Below, in pieces: positions 7,048-15,765 of a stretch of DNA of 64,000 nucleotides. Origin of the DNA: a virus; the IMG/VR virus record IMGVR_UViG_3300014501_000016, positions 1 to 64,000 of that record; one strand, given 5' to 3'. Numbering within the stretch: the first letter of the stretch is position 1; every line of letters begins with the position of its first letter. A program made the translations under genes and the position numbers. The notes beneath the pieces are model-generated. The model searched no databases. It was not told the DNA's origin and saw only the letters and a list, made by a program, of their open reading frames with translations.

Positions 7048-8138
7048 TCGAGTCGGAGATTGAACAGACGATTCGCGTCCGTCAACTCTCGGCGATGTTC
7101 GATGTGCCGGCGGCCGAACGCGCGCGAATCGAGTTCAAGGGCGATTTGCCTATCGAGACTTTCGATTGGAATGTGGGGCTGATCGTGGGCCCGTCCGGGT
7201 GCGGCAAGTCCTCCATTCTATCGAGGATGTTCGCGGCTCCGCCTGTGCTGGACTGGGGATCCCGGAGCGTGATCGATGACTTCGACAAGGCTTATTCGAT
7301 GCAGGACATTTCGGAGATCTGCCAGTCGGTTGGATTCAATACGATACCGGCCTGGATGCGTCCCTTCGCGGTTTTGTCCAATGGGGAACGGTTCCGGGTC
7401 GAGCTCGCGCGCCGGCTGATGACGTCGGAGCCGATCATCGTCATGGACGAGTTTACGTCCGTCGTCGATCGCCAGGTGGCACAGATCGGGGCCCACGCGG
7501 TCCAGAAGTACATCCGCAAGACCGGCAAACGGTTCGTTGCGGCGTCGTGCCACTATGACATCCTCGACTGGCTGCAACCCGACTGGGTTCTCGAGCCGGC
7601 GACCATGAACTTTGCACGGAGGTCACTTCAAGGACGCCCGCCCATTGACGTCGAAATACGGCGCGTCTCGTATGACTACTGGAAAATGTTCTCTCCATTT
7701 CACTATTTGACGGCTGAACTCAACCACGCGGCGGCATGTTTCTGTCTCTTTGTGAATGGGCGGCCGGCGAGTTTCTGCGGCGTGTTGCACCGTCCGCATG
7801 CGAAGGTAAAAAACCTGAAGGCGATCTCCCGTCTGGTCACGTTGCCGGACTGGCAGGGACTCGGGCTGGCACTCATCCTATCGACGAGACTGGCGGAGGC
7901 TTATCGTGCTCTGGGTTTTCGCTTCCGGATGTACCCGGCGCATCCGTCGCTCATTCGCTCATATGCACGGCGCGGCGACCTCTGGGGTTTGGTCAAGAAG
8001 GGCGGAACGTTCAGCCCTCGGGAGGGTCTGACGTCTTCCGCGGTGGGCGCGTTCGGCGGTCGACCCTGCGCAGTGTTTGAGTATATCGGTGCGCCGATGG
8101 AATTGCTGCCAGCCAAAGAGTTTTTGAAGGTGGCTTAG
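7026..8138 (+). CDS. ABC-type ATPase fused to a GNAT/Mom-like acyltransferase domain
   Basis: 370 residues from GTG 7026 with GGAGGG upstream. The N-terminal half is a soluble ABC ATPase: Walker A GPSGCGKSS (about residue 54), signature LSNGERFRVELARRL, Walker B IIVMDEFTSVVD and an H-loop ASCHYD. There are no membrane helices. The C-terminal half (about 190-370) looks like a GNAT fold: FHYLTAELNHAAACFCLF, SRLVTLPDWQGLGLALILS (an acetyl-CoA-loop-like segment) and FRMYPAHPSLIRSY. Mu Mom, a DNA-base modifying enzyme, also has a GNAT fold. With the ParB-like partner this suggests ATP-driven DNA scanning plus base modification, unproven. A Smc/Rad50-like ABC with an acetyltransferase of proteins is the alternative. 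Confidence 0.85.
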   Translation: MPAFNFIVESEIEQTIRVRQLSAMFDVPAAERARIEFKGDLPIETFDWNVGLIVGPSGCGKSSILSRMFAAPPVLDWGSRSVIDDFDKAYSMQDISEICQSVGFNTIPAWMRPFAVLSNGERFRVELARRLMTSEPIIVMDEFTSVVDRQVAQIGAHAVQKYIRKTGKRFVAASCHYDILDWLQPDWVLEPATMNFARRSLQGRPPIDVEIRRVSYDYWKMFSPFHYLTAELNHAAACFCLFVNGRPASFCGVLHRPHAKVKNLKAISRLVTLPDWQGLGLALILSTRLAEAYRALGFRFRMYPAHPSLIRSYARRGDLWGLVKKGGTFSPREGLTSSAVGAFGGRPCAVFEYIGAPMELLPAKEFLKVA

Positions 8139-8220
8139 GCATAGGCGCCCCGAAGCCAGGCCTTCGCTAGGGCCATCGGGACGAACCCGACGCACTGCGG
8201 ACGTCTGGAGCGGGAAAACG

Positions 8221-8622
8221 CTAGAGTGTGACGGTGTGCAGAGTTTGCTTTCCCATGTGTGGTTTCGGCTGATCGAGCGGGCGGGGGTTGGCCAGCACCC
8301 AGTGATAGTGTCCGGGCATTGCCCAACGCGATCGCGAGTTCGTGACGATCTCGATCAACTCGACGGTGCCGAGGATGGCGCCGATGACGAGCTTGTCGGG
8401 GTCGAGTCCAAGCGTGGCGCAGATGGCTGGGTCGAGACGTCTGCCAGCATGGATTGCGAGCCGGCCGCGGTGTTCAGTCGACCAGGTCCGGTTCTCGACG
8501 TCTTTGCCGAGTTGAAAGATTGCGGCCGCCCAATGCGCGTGAAGAGTCAAACAGGGCAATGTCATTGAACCAGACTCCGGGATGAGGCAGTCGGAAAGTT
8601 CTCCGTAGGTGAATAACATCAC
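8221..8622 (-). CDS. ASCH (PUA-like) domain protein
   Basis: 133 residues from GTG 8622, which overlaps the AAA+ stop; ATG 8619 or an internal ATG at 8565 are alternatives. It has the ASCH signature: LTLHAHWAAAIFQLGKDVENR, TWSTEHRGRLAIHAGRR, GAILGTVELIEIV and HYHWVLANPRPL. ASCH domains are PUA-like nucleic-acid binders; some act on modified nucleosides. It is last in the leftward DUF932/AAA+ operon and convergent with the ABC-GNAT gene. A role as reader or processor of a modified base would fit this context. That is inference. Confidence 0.85.
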   Translation of the reverse strand: MMLFTYGELSDCLIPESGSMTLPCLTLHAHWAAAIFQLGKDVENRTWSTEHRGRLAIHAGRRLDPAICATLGLDPDKLVIGAILGTVELIEIVTNSRSRWAMPGHYHWVLANPRPLDQPKPHMGKQTLHTVTL

Positions 8623-9671
8623 GCCTTCATCCCGGCGACAAGCGACATCGCCTGTTCAAAACTCTCCCGTTTGACCAGGAGACAGGGCTGTTTTGGCGCG
8701 CGTGGCAGGTTGCTGGTTCTAACGTCTCGGATGAGAGTCTCGACCGAGTGCGAGATTAGCAAGCGGTCGATGCGTTTCAGGCGGTCGACGGCCTGGCCGG
8801 CATAGACTCGCTTCCACTGGGGCACGTAACGGCCGGCTGGGTTCGGTTCAGGAGCTGGTCTGCAGTGTTTCGGCGGCTCAGATTTTGGCTCTGGCTCGAT
8901 AACCGGAACGGGACGCGGGGCGCCGGTGAGAATGTCTACTTGCATTCTCATCAGCGATTCGCGGATTCCTCCACCGCGAGCGAGCTGATGGAAGTATGTG
9001 CTGTCAACGTCGAAGTCGGGAGCCTCTTTGGTCCAGACGCGCATCAGGTATTCGCTCAGTGCATCCTCCGTGAGTGGCTCGAAGGGGATCACCATGCAGC
9101 GGCTTAGAAAGCGTTTCTCAAGCGTTTTGGGCGGGACGATTCCCTGATCGCCGGTTCCGTTGGCGGTGAAAATCCAGATGATCGGGGGCGGCGACTGTCG
9201 CATGGACGCGCCTCCGAATCCGGTAACGAGTGAGGCGGTTGCGTCGAGTCGGGACAAAAACTGAATCTGGGCCTTTTCGCTCATCTGATCCGCTTCGTCG
9301 ACCAGACAGACCCAGAACTTACCTTTGGGCGGGTGATAGGCGAATCGATCGCGCAGGCTGTCGAGGGTAGCGACGTCGCACTTCTGCGACTGGATGTGGA
9401 CCAGGCTGGCTTCTAGATCATCGGCGAAACAGAGACCGGCAATCGTCTTTCCGATTCCTGGATTGCCGACAAAGAGCATGGCGCAGGCTCGCGGTGCCTT
9501 TACGAGTGCGTTGAGGATTCGGCGCGGCGCAGTGAGCCCGACCATGTCGTCGAGCTTGCGGGGCTGATATTTCTCCGCGAGGGTGAGCGGAAAGGCGATC
9601 ACGGGCTGGTCGTCTTCCGCGAAGCCAAAGGGTGACTGCGGGTCTTGGGCGAAGATTGTTTGCGTGTTCAT
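8619..9671 (-). CDS. AAA+ ATPase, clamp-loader (RFC small subunit)-like
   Basis: 350 residues from ATG 9671, the start that overlaps the previous stop (ATGA). The RFC-box-like opening is LAEKYQPRKLDDMVG, followed by Walker A VGNPGIGKT, Walker B CLVDEAD, sensor 1 IIWIFTAN and an arginine-finger-like EKRFLSRC. A lid domain follows, then a Pro-rich linker and a basic C-terminal helix region. Members load sliding clamps or remodel DNA-bound complexes. A full phage replication set is elsewhere in the window, so this copy probably serves its own cassette. Its partner is unknown. Confidence 0.82.
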   Translation of the reverse strand: MNTQTIFAQDPQSPFGFAEDDQPVIAFPLTLAEKYQPRKLDDMVGLTAPRRILNALVKAPRACAMLFVGNPGIGKTIAGLCFADDLEASLVHIQSQKCDVATLDSLRDRFAYHPPKGKFWVCLVDEADQMSEKAQIQFLSRLDATASLVTGFGGASMRQSPPPIIWIFTANGTGDQGIVPPKTLEKRFLSRCMVIPFEPLTEDALSEYLMRVWTKEAPDFDVDSTYFHQLARGGGIRESLMRMQVDILTGAPRPVPVIEPEPKSEPPKHCRPAPEPNPAGRYVPQWKRVYAGQAVDRLKRIDRLLISHSVETLIRDVRTSNLPRAPKQPCLLVKRESFEQAMSLVAGMKA

Positions 9672-10195
9672 TTGATCTCCGCTTTCGGGAAACACTCGAC
9701 GCTGGCGTGATACCAGCGGGCCGAGGTTGAGTCTTGCGTGTGTCCAGTCGAGGAGGAACACCGGCGGTGATGCGCATCGCTGCGTTCGCCGCAGTTGCAA
9801 TACCATGCGGTTAGTTTCTGGAGGCATCGTTCTGCGGCAGCCTCGGTATGATGTTTGTGGCCGCAGTGCGCGCTTATCTCGTACTCGCAGTTTCCGCCAT
9901 CGCGATCTTGGGTCCACGAGTTGGGGTCTCGAACCACGACAGAAAAGGTGCGCCCATCCCACACCGGGCGGGGAGTCTTTACTGCGACTGCATCTGGCCA
10001 GGCGCAAGCGGTAATGCCGGAGCCATGCAAAGCGTTTTCCGCCGCCCACGCCGCCGAAGAGTGTGTAAAGTAAGACGGCTTGAGACTCGCATTGAGCTGA
10101 GCAATCTTGGCATGGATATAGGCATGTTGATCGGTGGGGATGTCAGAGGGTATGCGGGCTACGATGGTGGGCTGATACATTGTTTGGCTTGTCAT
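9668..10195 (-). CDS. hypothetical Cys/His-rich protein
   Basis: 175 residues from ATG 10195, with GGGAGGAC just upstream. The C-terminal third carries many Cys/His (CEYEISAHCGHKHHTEAAAE, then WYCNCGERSDAHHRRC), suggesting a zinc-binding fold. The N-terminal part has no recognised domain. Its stop overlaps the AAA+ start (ATGA). It probably acts with the AAA+ ATPase; the reaction is unknown. Confidence 0.65.
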   Translation of the reverse strand: MTSQTMYQPTIVARIPSDIPTDQHAYIHAKIAQLNASLKPSYFTHSSAAWAAENALHGSGITACAWPDAVAVKTPRPVWDGRTFSVVVRDPNSWTQDRDGGNCEYEISAHCGHKHHTEAAAERCLQKLTAWYCNCGERSDAHHRRCSSSTGHTQDSTSARWYHASVECFPKAEIK

Positions 10196-10408
10196 GATGT
10201 CCTCCCGGACGTTTTCGAATTGAGGGCGAGTATACGTCATCACTCACTCCCCGGTGACGCTGTCGGCTAGATATGTCGATAAAATTATGAGCGCGGCGGA
10301 AATCGCCGGGCTGAAACAGATGGCAAGAAAGACGTTCACGGGCGCACCTCGGGCGTTGGGTTGTGGGCGAGGGGTGAGCTCGCCCGTGTTCAAGTGGATC
10401 AAGGAATT

Positions 10409-10612
10409 TTAGGCGGCGGCGGCGGCGGTCTTGAGTTCCGCCATTTTCTCGGCGAGCGTCCACAGGGCGCGATTCAGTTTGACGTCCTGATCGATGCCGT
10501 TGACGGTCCGCGTGGTGACGTTGCGACGTTGACGCCGGCCGCGCTCATCGGTCGTGATCGCGATGCCGTGAAGTCCGCCCTTGATGACGTTCTCCTGGAC
10601 GACGTTCAAGGG
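10409..10612 (-). pseudogene. frameshifted C-terminal part of the DUF932 protein
   Basis: In the frame one base off from the upstream gene, this stretch encodes NVVQENVIKGGLHG, then TTRTVNGIDQDVKLNRALWT and LAEKMAELKTAAAAA. This is the conserved C-terminus of DUF932 proteins. Removing a single base in the GGG at 10610-10612 (CCC on the coding strand) would join it to the upstream frame to give 304 residues. It may be a real mutation, a sequencing error or +1 frameshifting. Confidence 0.65.
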
Positions 10613-11324
10613 TACGCCACAGATCGGATGCGGCGGTGTTATGGCCGTAGCCGCGGTCCTGGGCATCTTCGGCGCGGCGCGGGGAGAGTAGCTGGGCGGG
10701 AGTAATCGGGGTCGTGACTTCGCCTTCAGAGTTGGCGAAACGGAGTTCGTGGGCAGCAGCAGCGAAAATCTGTTGTTCGCCATTGGTCAACTGAAGGCGC
10801 GACCAATCGCTCACGACGTCGAGGGCCTTCACGCTGCGATCGATGACGGCGAAAGATCCTTCGATCACCTGATGGACGATGTTGCCGGTGTGGTTGACTT
10901 TGAGGGTCTGGCCGCCGGGCTGGCTGACGAACATCCCGTTTAGGCACGTAAGACGATACATGGCTTCCATCAGCCAATAGGAAGATGAGCCGTCGTGGGA
11001 GTTCATGAGGGCAACTTCGGGAACAACGTCGCCAACTTGGCGGGCGATATCGGTCGAGACATGACGGAAACGGATCATGTGTTTTGTGAAATCCTGCTTC
11101 CCCTCGACGCGGGTGCGGCTCTGCACTGCGGAGAAGGGCTGGAATCCTTCGCGCATCAGGGCATTGATGACGTCGCCGGTCGGGACGTAAGCGTAACGGC
11201 TGGAGCGGGATTCGTGAGGGGCAGGAGCGAAAGCAGAGGGCGCGAACTTGCGGACTGCTTCGAGGGTGATGGGCTGTTGGACTCGGTTGATGGACGTCGG
11301 GCGGGGTGCGGTGAAAGTGTTCAT
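10545..11324 (-). CDS. DUF932 family protein, C-terminus displaced by frameshift
   Basis: Starting at ATG 11324 with CAGGAGAC upstream, this reads SSRYAYVPTGDVINALMREG, GFQPFSAVQSRTRVEGKQDF, a conserved NSHDGSSSYWLMEAMYRL block and LTCLNGMFV. These are typical of the DUF932 (phage/plasmid-related) family, which has no known biochemical role. After DLWRT the frame departs from the family and ends in an Arg-rich tail at 10545, while the true C-terminus continues in another frame down to 10409. It is first in the leftward operon with the Cys/His protein, AAA+ ATPase and ASCH protein, behind a good sigma-70-like promoter. Confidence 0.78.
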   Translation of the reverse strand: MNTFTAPRPTSINRVQQPITLEAVRKFAPSAFAPAPHESRSSRYAYVPTGDVINALMREGFQPFSAVQSRTRVEGKQDFTKHMIRFRHVSTDIARQVGDVVPEVALMNSHDGSSSYWLMEAMYRLTCLNGMFVSQPGGQTLKVNHTGNIVHQVIEGSFAVIDRSVKALDVVSDWSRLQLTNGEQQIFAAAAHELRFANSEGEVTTPITPAQLLSPRRAEDAQDRGYGHNTAASDLWRTLERRPGERHQGRTSRHRDHDR

Positions 11325-11380
11325 TTTCGTCTCCTGATTGCGACTTGGTAGGTCGCGTTCGTTTCTGTCTAACAAGGTCA

Positions 11381-11408
11381 ACTCTATCGGACCACCGCTA
11401 GGTGTCAA
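11381..11408 (-). promoter_or_regulatory. sigma-70-like promoter for the DUF932/AAA+/ASCH operon
   Basis: On the minus strand TTGACA (11408-11403) is followed after 16 bases by TAGAGT (11386-11381), about 57 bases before the DUF932 start. The perfect -35 and near-consensus -10 make it the clearest promoter in the window. Confidence 0.65.
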
Positions 11409-11595
11409 GGAAAAAGCCGGTGCCTATCCTTAGTTAAATCAAGTACATAGGGAAAATCTCCAGGGAAGAGAAGGGAAAGCGAAGGGCCGGGGCTTACGTA
11501 CCCCGATTGGGAGATTACCAGTCCCCACGCCCCGCTTACGTATCAGAAGAACGCACGGCGAAGGACATCAGTGTAGCAGTCACAGCCGAGGAAAA

Positions 11596-12129
11596 ATGGG
11601 CAAGCGCGGGCCAGCACCGAAACCAACAGAATTAAGAAAGCTCGAAGGCAATCCCTCGCGCCGTCCGATGCCGAAGAACGAGCCGCAATATCCAGCCGGG
11701 CTGCCAGTAAAGCCGAAACGGATGAGTCCTGGCGCCGCGCGGATCTGGGAAAAGCTGATCGACGAAATGGCCGGCGCATACATCCTGCGCAGCGTCGACC
11801 AGCGGGCGTTATGGCATCTCTGCGAGGACGAGGCGCTCATTGAAGAGGCTTACGCGGGCATCTGGAAAATGATTCGCACGCTGAAGAAAAAAGCGAAGGC
11901 GGAAAACAAAGTGCTCCCGGGCGGTGCGGTGATGGCGTTGCTAAGCATGACGAGCGGGCGCATGGCCATGTCCTCGGTTCGGGATCTGAGCGTGCGGGCA
12001 GTCATTCAGCGGCGCGAGTTCGGGTTAACTCCTTCATCGCGATCCAGGGTTGAGACCCTCGACGCGCAATTCAGCGGCGGGACCACTGGCGGGCCCGTGG
12101 ATCCGCTGGAGATGAAACTGTGTGGGTAG
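11596..12129 (+). CDS. terminase small subunit, P27 family
   Basis: 177 residues beginning with the family hallmark MGKRGPAPKPTELRKLEGNP. A helical DNA-binding region follows (AARIWEKLIDEMAGAYILRS, then RALWHLCEDEALIEEA), with a basic segment GIWKMIRTLKKKAKAE. It recognises the packaging site and regulates the large subunit. The stop overlaps the GTG start of the large subunit. Confidence 0.92.
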   Translation: MGKRGPAPKPTELRKLEGNPSRRPMPKNEPQYPAGLPVKPKRMSPGAARIWEKLIDEMAGAYILRSVDQRALWHLCEDEALIEEAYAGIWKMIRTLKKKAKAENKVLPGGAVMALLSMTSGRMAMSSVRDLSVRAVIQRREFGLTPSSRSRVETLDAQFSGGTTGGPVDPLEMKLCG

Positions 12130-13813
12130 CAACTACCGACCGGACACGTGCGCCTATTGTCAGACCGACACATGGTGCGAGACCAGATCGAACGGTAAGC
12201 CTCAATGCCGCGGGTGCAAAGTCGAGGCGTTCTACGAGCGGGTGTTGTATCCGCCGCTGAATCTCCAGCTATTGGGTTGGGGCAGGACGGTCATCAGGAG
12301 CTTGTTTGGAACGGTAAAGCTGGATGATGGGAAAAGACGTTTCCGTCGCGCGTATGTTTCTACTCCAAAACAAAACGGCAAGTCCTTTATTGTCGGCGGC
12401 ATGCCGCTATATCACATCCTCATGGAGGATGAACTAAACCCGGAAGCATACGGATCGGCGGCCGCGAAGGAGCAGGCCGGCATCGTGTTCAAGGCATCCG
12501 CGATGTTGGTGAATGCGAACCCGGAGTTGCGCGCCAGACTGAAAGTTTTGCCGAGCACAAAACGAATCATCCGGCGCGACGGCGGGGGAACCTATCAAGT
12601 GCTTTCGGCAGACGGCAATGTTCAGGACGGCATTCGTCCGAGTCTAAACATCCGGGATGAAATGCACCGCTGGAAGACCGCGGCGGCCCAGACGCTTTAC
12701 GAGGTAACAACCAAGGGCCAGATCAGTAGAAGCGAGCCGCTGGATATTGCGATCACGACTGCCGGCGCGGAGTACGAGTCACCGCTTTGGTTCGCCGAGT
12801 ACGAATTCGCAAAGCGGGTGTTGTCGGACCCGACCGCGTCGGATAACTTTTACGCGGCAATCTGGGAAGCGAACAATGCCAAGATTAAGGCGGACCCGGA
12901 ATACTGGAAATCGCGCGAGGCGCGTGTCGAAGCGAACCCCAGTCATGAGGATCGGGGCGGATTTCTAGAAGATGCGGCGATCGTTGTCGAACTTGAGAAG
13001 GCACTTGTTCAGCCAGCGAATAAATCGTCATATCTGCGCTATCACCTGAATGTCCCAATGACTTCGCAGACCGACCCAATCATCGAAACGGCGAAGTGGC
13101 TGGCATGTGATGGCGGGGTCGATCTCCGGACATGGCCAGTATTCGACGTCGAGTTGTTAATCCGAAAGTGGGGCCTGCTGGAGCGACGCTGTTATGTGGG
13201 CGTGGACGCATCCTGGACAACGGACATGACGGCGGTGGTCTTCGGGTTTCCGCCCGAGAAGGATGACGAACCGTGGAAGTTGCTGCCGTTCTTCTGGATC
13301 CCCCAGGAGAAGGTATCGGACTTCGCACGTATTTGCCGGGTTCCGATTCAAAGTTGGGTTGAGCGCGGATTCGTCGAACAGACGCCAGGCAACGCTTACG
13401 ACCTTCGCGTGGTGAGGGAGCGGATCCAGTGGGGTCGGCAAATGTTCGACATCCAGGAGTTGGCCTATGACCGCGCGAATTTTCGCAGCACTGCGATGGA
13501 AATCAACGATGAGGACGGCATAACGGCGATTGAGGTTCCGCAGAATTTCATGCAGTTGAGCGCGCCGACCAAGTTTCTTCTGGCCGCGTATCTAGATAAG
13601 AAGATCGCGCACGCCAATCACCCTGTCTATAACTGGCACGCCGCCTGTTTGCAAGTTCAATATGACCGCAAGGACGGGGTGCAGCCATCGAAACCGGAAC
13701 GGCTCAAGTCCTCGAAGCGCATCGACGGAATCCAGGCCACGGTGACAATGCTCAATCGCGGGATGCTCGCGCCGGTGCGGCAATACACCAGCACGACGGT
13801 CGGGTGGATATGA
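12122..13813 (+). CDS. terminase large subunit
   Basis: 563 residues. The N-terminus has a CAYCQTDTWCETR...CRGC zinc-ribbon-like element. The ATPase follows, with YVSTPKQNGKS as the Walker A region and LNIRDEMHRW as Walker B. The RNase H-like nuclease domain begins at CYVGVDASWTTDMTAVVFGF, which carries catalytic Asp residues, and later ELAYDRANFRSTAMEI. It cuts concatemeric DNA and drives packaging into proheads. GTG start coupled to the small subunit. Confidence 0.94.
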   Translation: MGSNYRPDTCAYCQTDTWCETRSNGKPQCRGCKVEAFYERVLYPPLNLQLLGWGRTVIRSLFGTVKLDDGKRRFRRAYVSTPKQNGKSFIVGGMPLYHILMEDELNPEAYGSAAAKEQAGIVFKASAMLVNANPELRARLKVLPSTKRIIRRDGGGTYQVLSADGNVQDGIRPSLNIRDEMHRWKTAAAQTLYEVTTKGQISRSEPLDIAITTAGAEYESPLWFAEYEFAKRVLSDPTASDNFYAAIWEANNAKIKADPEYWKSREARVEANPSHEDRGGFLEDAAIVVELEKALVQPANKSSYLRYHLNVPMTSQTDPIIETAKWLACDGGVDLRTWPVFDVELLIRKWGLLERRCYVGVDASWTTDMTAVVFGFPPEKDDEPWKLLPFFWIPQEKVSDFARICRVPIQSWVERGFVEQTPGNAYDLRVVRERIQWGRQMFDIQELAYDRANFRSTAMEINDEDGITAIEVPQNFMQLSAPTKFLLAAYLDKKIAHANHPVYNWHAACLQVQYDRKDGVQPSKPERLKSSKRIDGIQATVTMLNRGMLAPVRQYTSTTVGWI

Positions 13814-13826
13814 GAACAGGTGGCCG

Positions 13827-15512
13827 ATGGGTCTGATCCAGAGCATAAAGGGGCTTCTTGGCTTCCGCGCAGACGAGGAATCTGGCGGCGGAGCTCCTGC
13901 ACCATGGTCCGATTTCTGGTACGAAAAGCTCGGCATCGGTTCATCGAGCGGCATGGTGGTCACGGAGGACACTGCCAAGCGTCTGGCCACTGTCTTAGCC
14001 TGCGTTGGCGTCATCGGCCGCAACATCGGCATGATGCCGTGCAAGATCTACACTGAGGCGCCGGACGGGTCAAAGAAGCTGGTCACGCAACATCCACTTT
14101 ACGATGTGTTGTACAGCCGGCCGAATAGCCAGCAGACGGCCTTTGAGTTCAAGCAGATGATGGAGGGCCACCTCGAGCTGAGGGGCAATGCATATGCTGA
14201 GATCGTTCCCGGGAAGCGCGGGCCCGTCGATCAGTTGAAGCCGCTGCATCCGGATCGCGTGACGGTAAAGCAACTGAAGCCGTCCGGGAACATCGTTTAC
14301 GACTACAACGACCCTCTGACGAACAACACGCGCAGGTTGATGCAAGAGGAAGTGTTCCACCTCCGCAACTATTCGGATGACGGGATCGTTGGGCAGTCAA
14401 CCGTAGCCATGGGGGTCGATACTTTCGGCGTCGCACTCGCGCAGCAGGATTACATGGCGCGTTTTCTGCGGAATGACGCCAGGCCGGCGATTGCGCTCGA
14501 GGGCGGTATCTGGAAGACCAAGGAAGACGAGAAGGCTTTTCGTGAGAGCTGGCAACGTGGCCAGACGGGCGCGAATCGGGGCAAGATGGCGCTTTTGCCA
14601 TCAGGGATGACGGCGAAGATGATCGGCGTCAACCCGAACGATCAACAACTGCTTGATGCGCGGAAATTCAGCCGGATCGAGATTTGCTCCGTTTTTGGAG
14701 TGCCGCCACATCTGATCGGCGAAACAGAGAAGACGGCTTCTTATGCCAGCGTCGAGCAATTCAACATCATGTATGCGGTCCACTGCATCTCGCCCAGGTT
14801 GACACTTTGGGAACAGGCGATTCAGCGGGACCTGATCACGTCGCCGAAATTCTTTGCCAAGTTCGACATGGCCGCACTGTTACGCGGCGACACCGCTAGC
14901 CGGTATGCGGCATATGCCCAGGCGCTTGGTCTCGGATTCATGTGCCAGGACGAGGTGAGGGCATTCGAAGGCCTGAACCCGATTCCTGCGGGCGCCGGCA
15001 AGAAATTCTGGCGGCCGCTGAACTGGGCACCGCTCGACCAAGTCGCGGCACCGGTCAGCACGGCACCACCGCCCAATGCGGTGCCCGGAGACGACCCGAA
15101 TGACGGACCGGATGGCGGCGGCCAAGATGGGGACGATCCTGATGCCGGCGCACTTGAGGAACAGAGACTGATCGCGAGCACCCGCCTTGAACAACTGAAG
15201 CTGATGGCGAACTCGGCCGCGGACCGATGCGTGCGTAAAGAAGTGGCCGGGTTGCGGAAGATGGTCGAGCGTGGGACCGCGAACGAATACGAGTTGACAG
15301 AGTTCTACGACGAGCATGCGAAATTCGTGGCAGCGGTCATGCACCTAGACATGACTGGCGCGGTGTCGGTGAGCCAGGAGTACTATGAGCGGTCGTCCGC
15401 CATCATGGCCGAACTGGCCGAAAACGGTACGCCGGGTGCGCTTGGCTTCATCGACAAGATCGAACTTTCCGAATCCATGCGTCTCGCGGCGTTAGCAGTG
15501 GGGGAAGCGTAA
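13827..15512 (+). CDS. portal protein, HK97 type
   Basis: 561 residues. Family blocks include AKRLATVLACVGVIGRNIGM, HPLYDVLYSRPNSQQTAFEF, GNAYAEIVPGKRGPVDQL, EEVFHLRNYSDDGIVGQS and FSRIEICSVFGVPPHLIGE. It forms the dodecameric portal at the head vertex through which DNA enters and exits. The C-terminal 130 residues (Pro/Asp/Gly-rich linker, then helices) extend beyond a minimal portal of about 400 residues. Confidence 0.94.
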   Translation: MGLIQSIKGLLGFRADEESGGGAPAPWSDFWYEKLGIGSSSGMVVTEDTAKRLATVLACVGVIGRNIGMMPCKIYTEAPDGSKKLVTQHPLYDVLYSRPNSQQTAFEFKQMMEGHLELRGNAYAEIVPGKRGPVDQLKPLHPDRVTVKQLKPSGNIVYDYNDPLTNNTRRLMQEEVFHLRNYSDDGIVGQSTVAMGVDTFGVALAQQDYMARFLRNDARPAIALEGGIWKTKEDEKAFRESWQRGQTGANRGKMALLPSGMTAKMIGVNPNDQQLLDARKFSRIEICSVFGVPPHLIGETEKTASYASVEQFNIMYAVHCISPRLTLWEQAIQRDLITSPKFFAKFDMAALLRGDTASRYAAYAQALGLGFMCQDEVRAFEGLNPIPAGAGKKFWRPLNWAPLDQVAAPVSTAPPPNAVPGDDPNDGPDGGGQDGDDPDAGALEEQRLIASTRLEQLKLMANSAADRCVRKEVAGLRKMVERGTANEYELTEFYDEHAKFVAAVMHLDMTGAVSVSQEYYERSSAIMAELAENGTPGALGFIDKIELSESMRLAALAVGEA

Positions 15513-15516
15513 GCGG

Positions 15517-15765
15517 CTAAGCTAGCGACGGAGCGCGGCAACCGGGATCGCGGGTATTGCGCCATAAGGCGATATCTCTCGGCGTCCCTCCGCTCGGATA
15601 GTCCTCTAACAAGTGGCCGATGCGGTCGAGTTCGTGCCCGAGCGGCATATTCTTCCAGGTGCAAAACTCGGCTATGTCCTGACGGCGCGCAGGGTTCCCG
15701 CAAACTCGCTGATCTTCGATGTATCGATCGATATAGGCTTCAAGGATTTCAAACTGGTCCGGCAT
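15517..15765 (-). CDS. small hypothetical protein (antisense moron)
   Basis: 82 residues, leftward between portal and protease. It opens MPDQFEILEAYIDRYIEDQR and contains RRQDIAEFCTWKNMPLGHEL, giving a helical, credible protein composition. It overlaps the upstream leftward gene by 17 bases. No family recognised. The opposite orientation within the head operon marks it as an inserted unit. Confidence 0.55.
   Translation of the reverse strand: MPDQFEILEAYIDRYIEDQRVCGNPARRQDIAEFCTWKNMPLGHELDRIGHLLEDYPSGGTPRDIALWRNTRDPGCRAPSLA

Noticed and set aside
10287-10412. Rightward 41-residue ORF (MSAAEIAGLKQMARK...)
   Set aside because: No ribosome site, opposite to the flanking operon and overlapping the DUF932 C-terminus; possible but unsupported.
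10143-10463. 106-residue leftward ORF between the DUF932 and Cys/His genes
   Set aside because: Overlaps the well-started 9668-10195 gene and is Arg/His-rich like a shadow frame.
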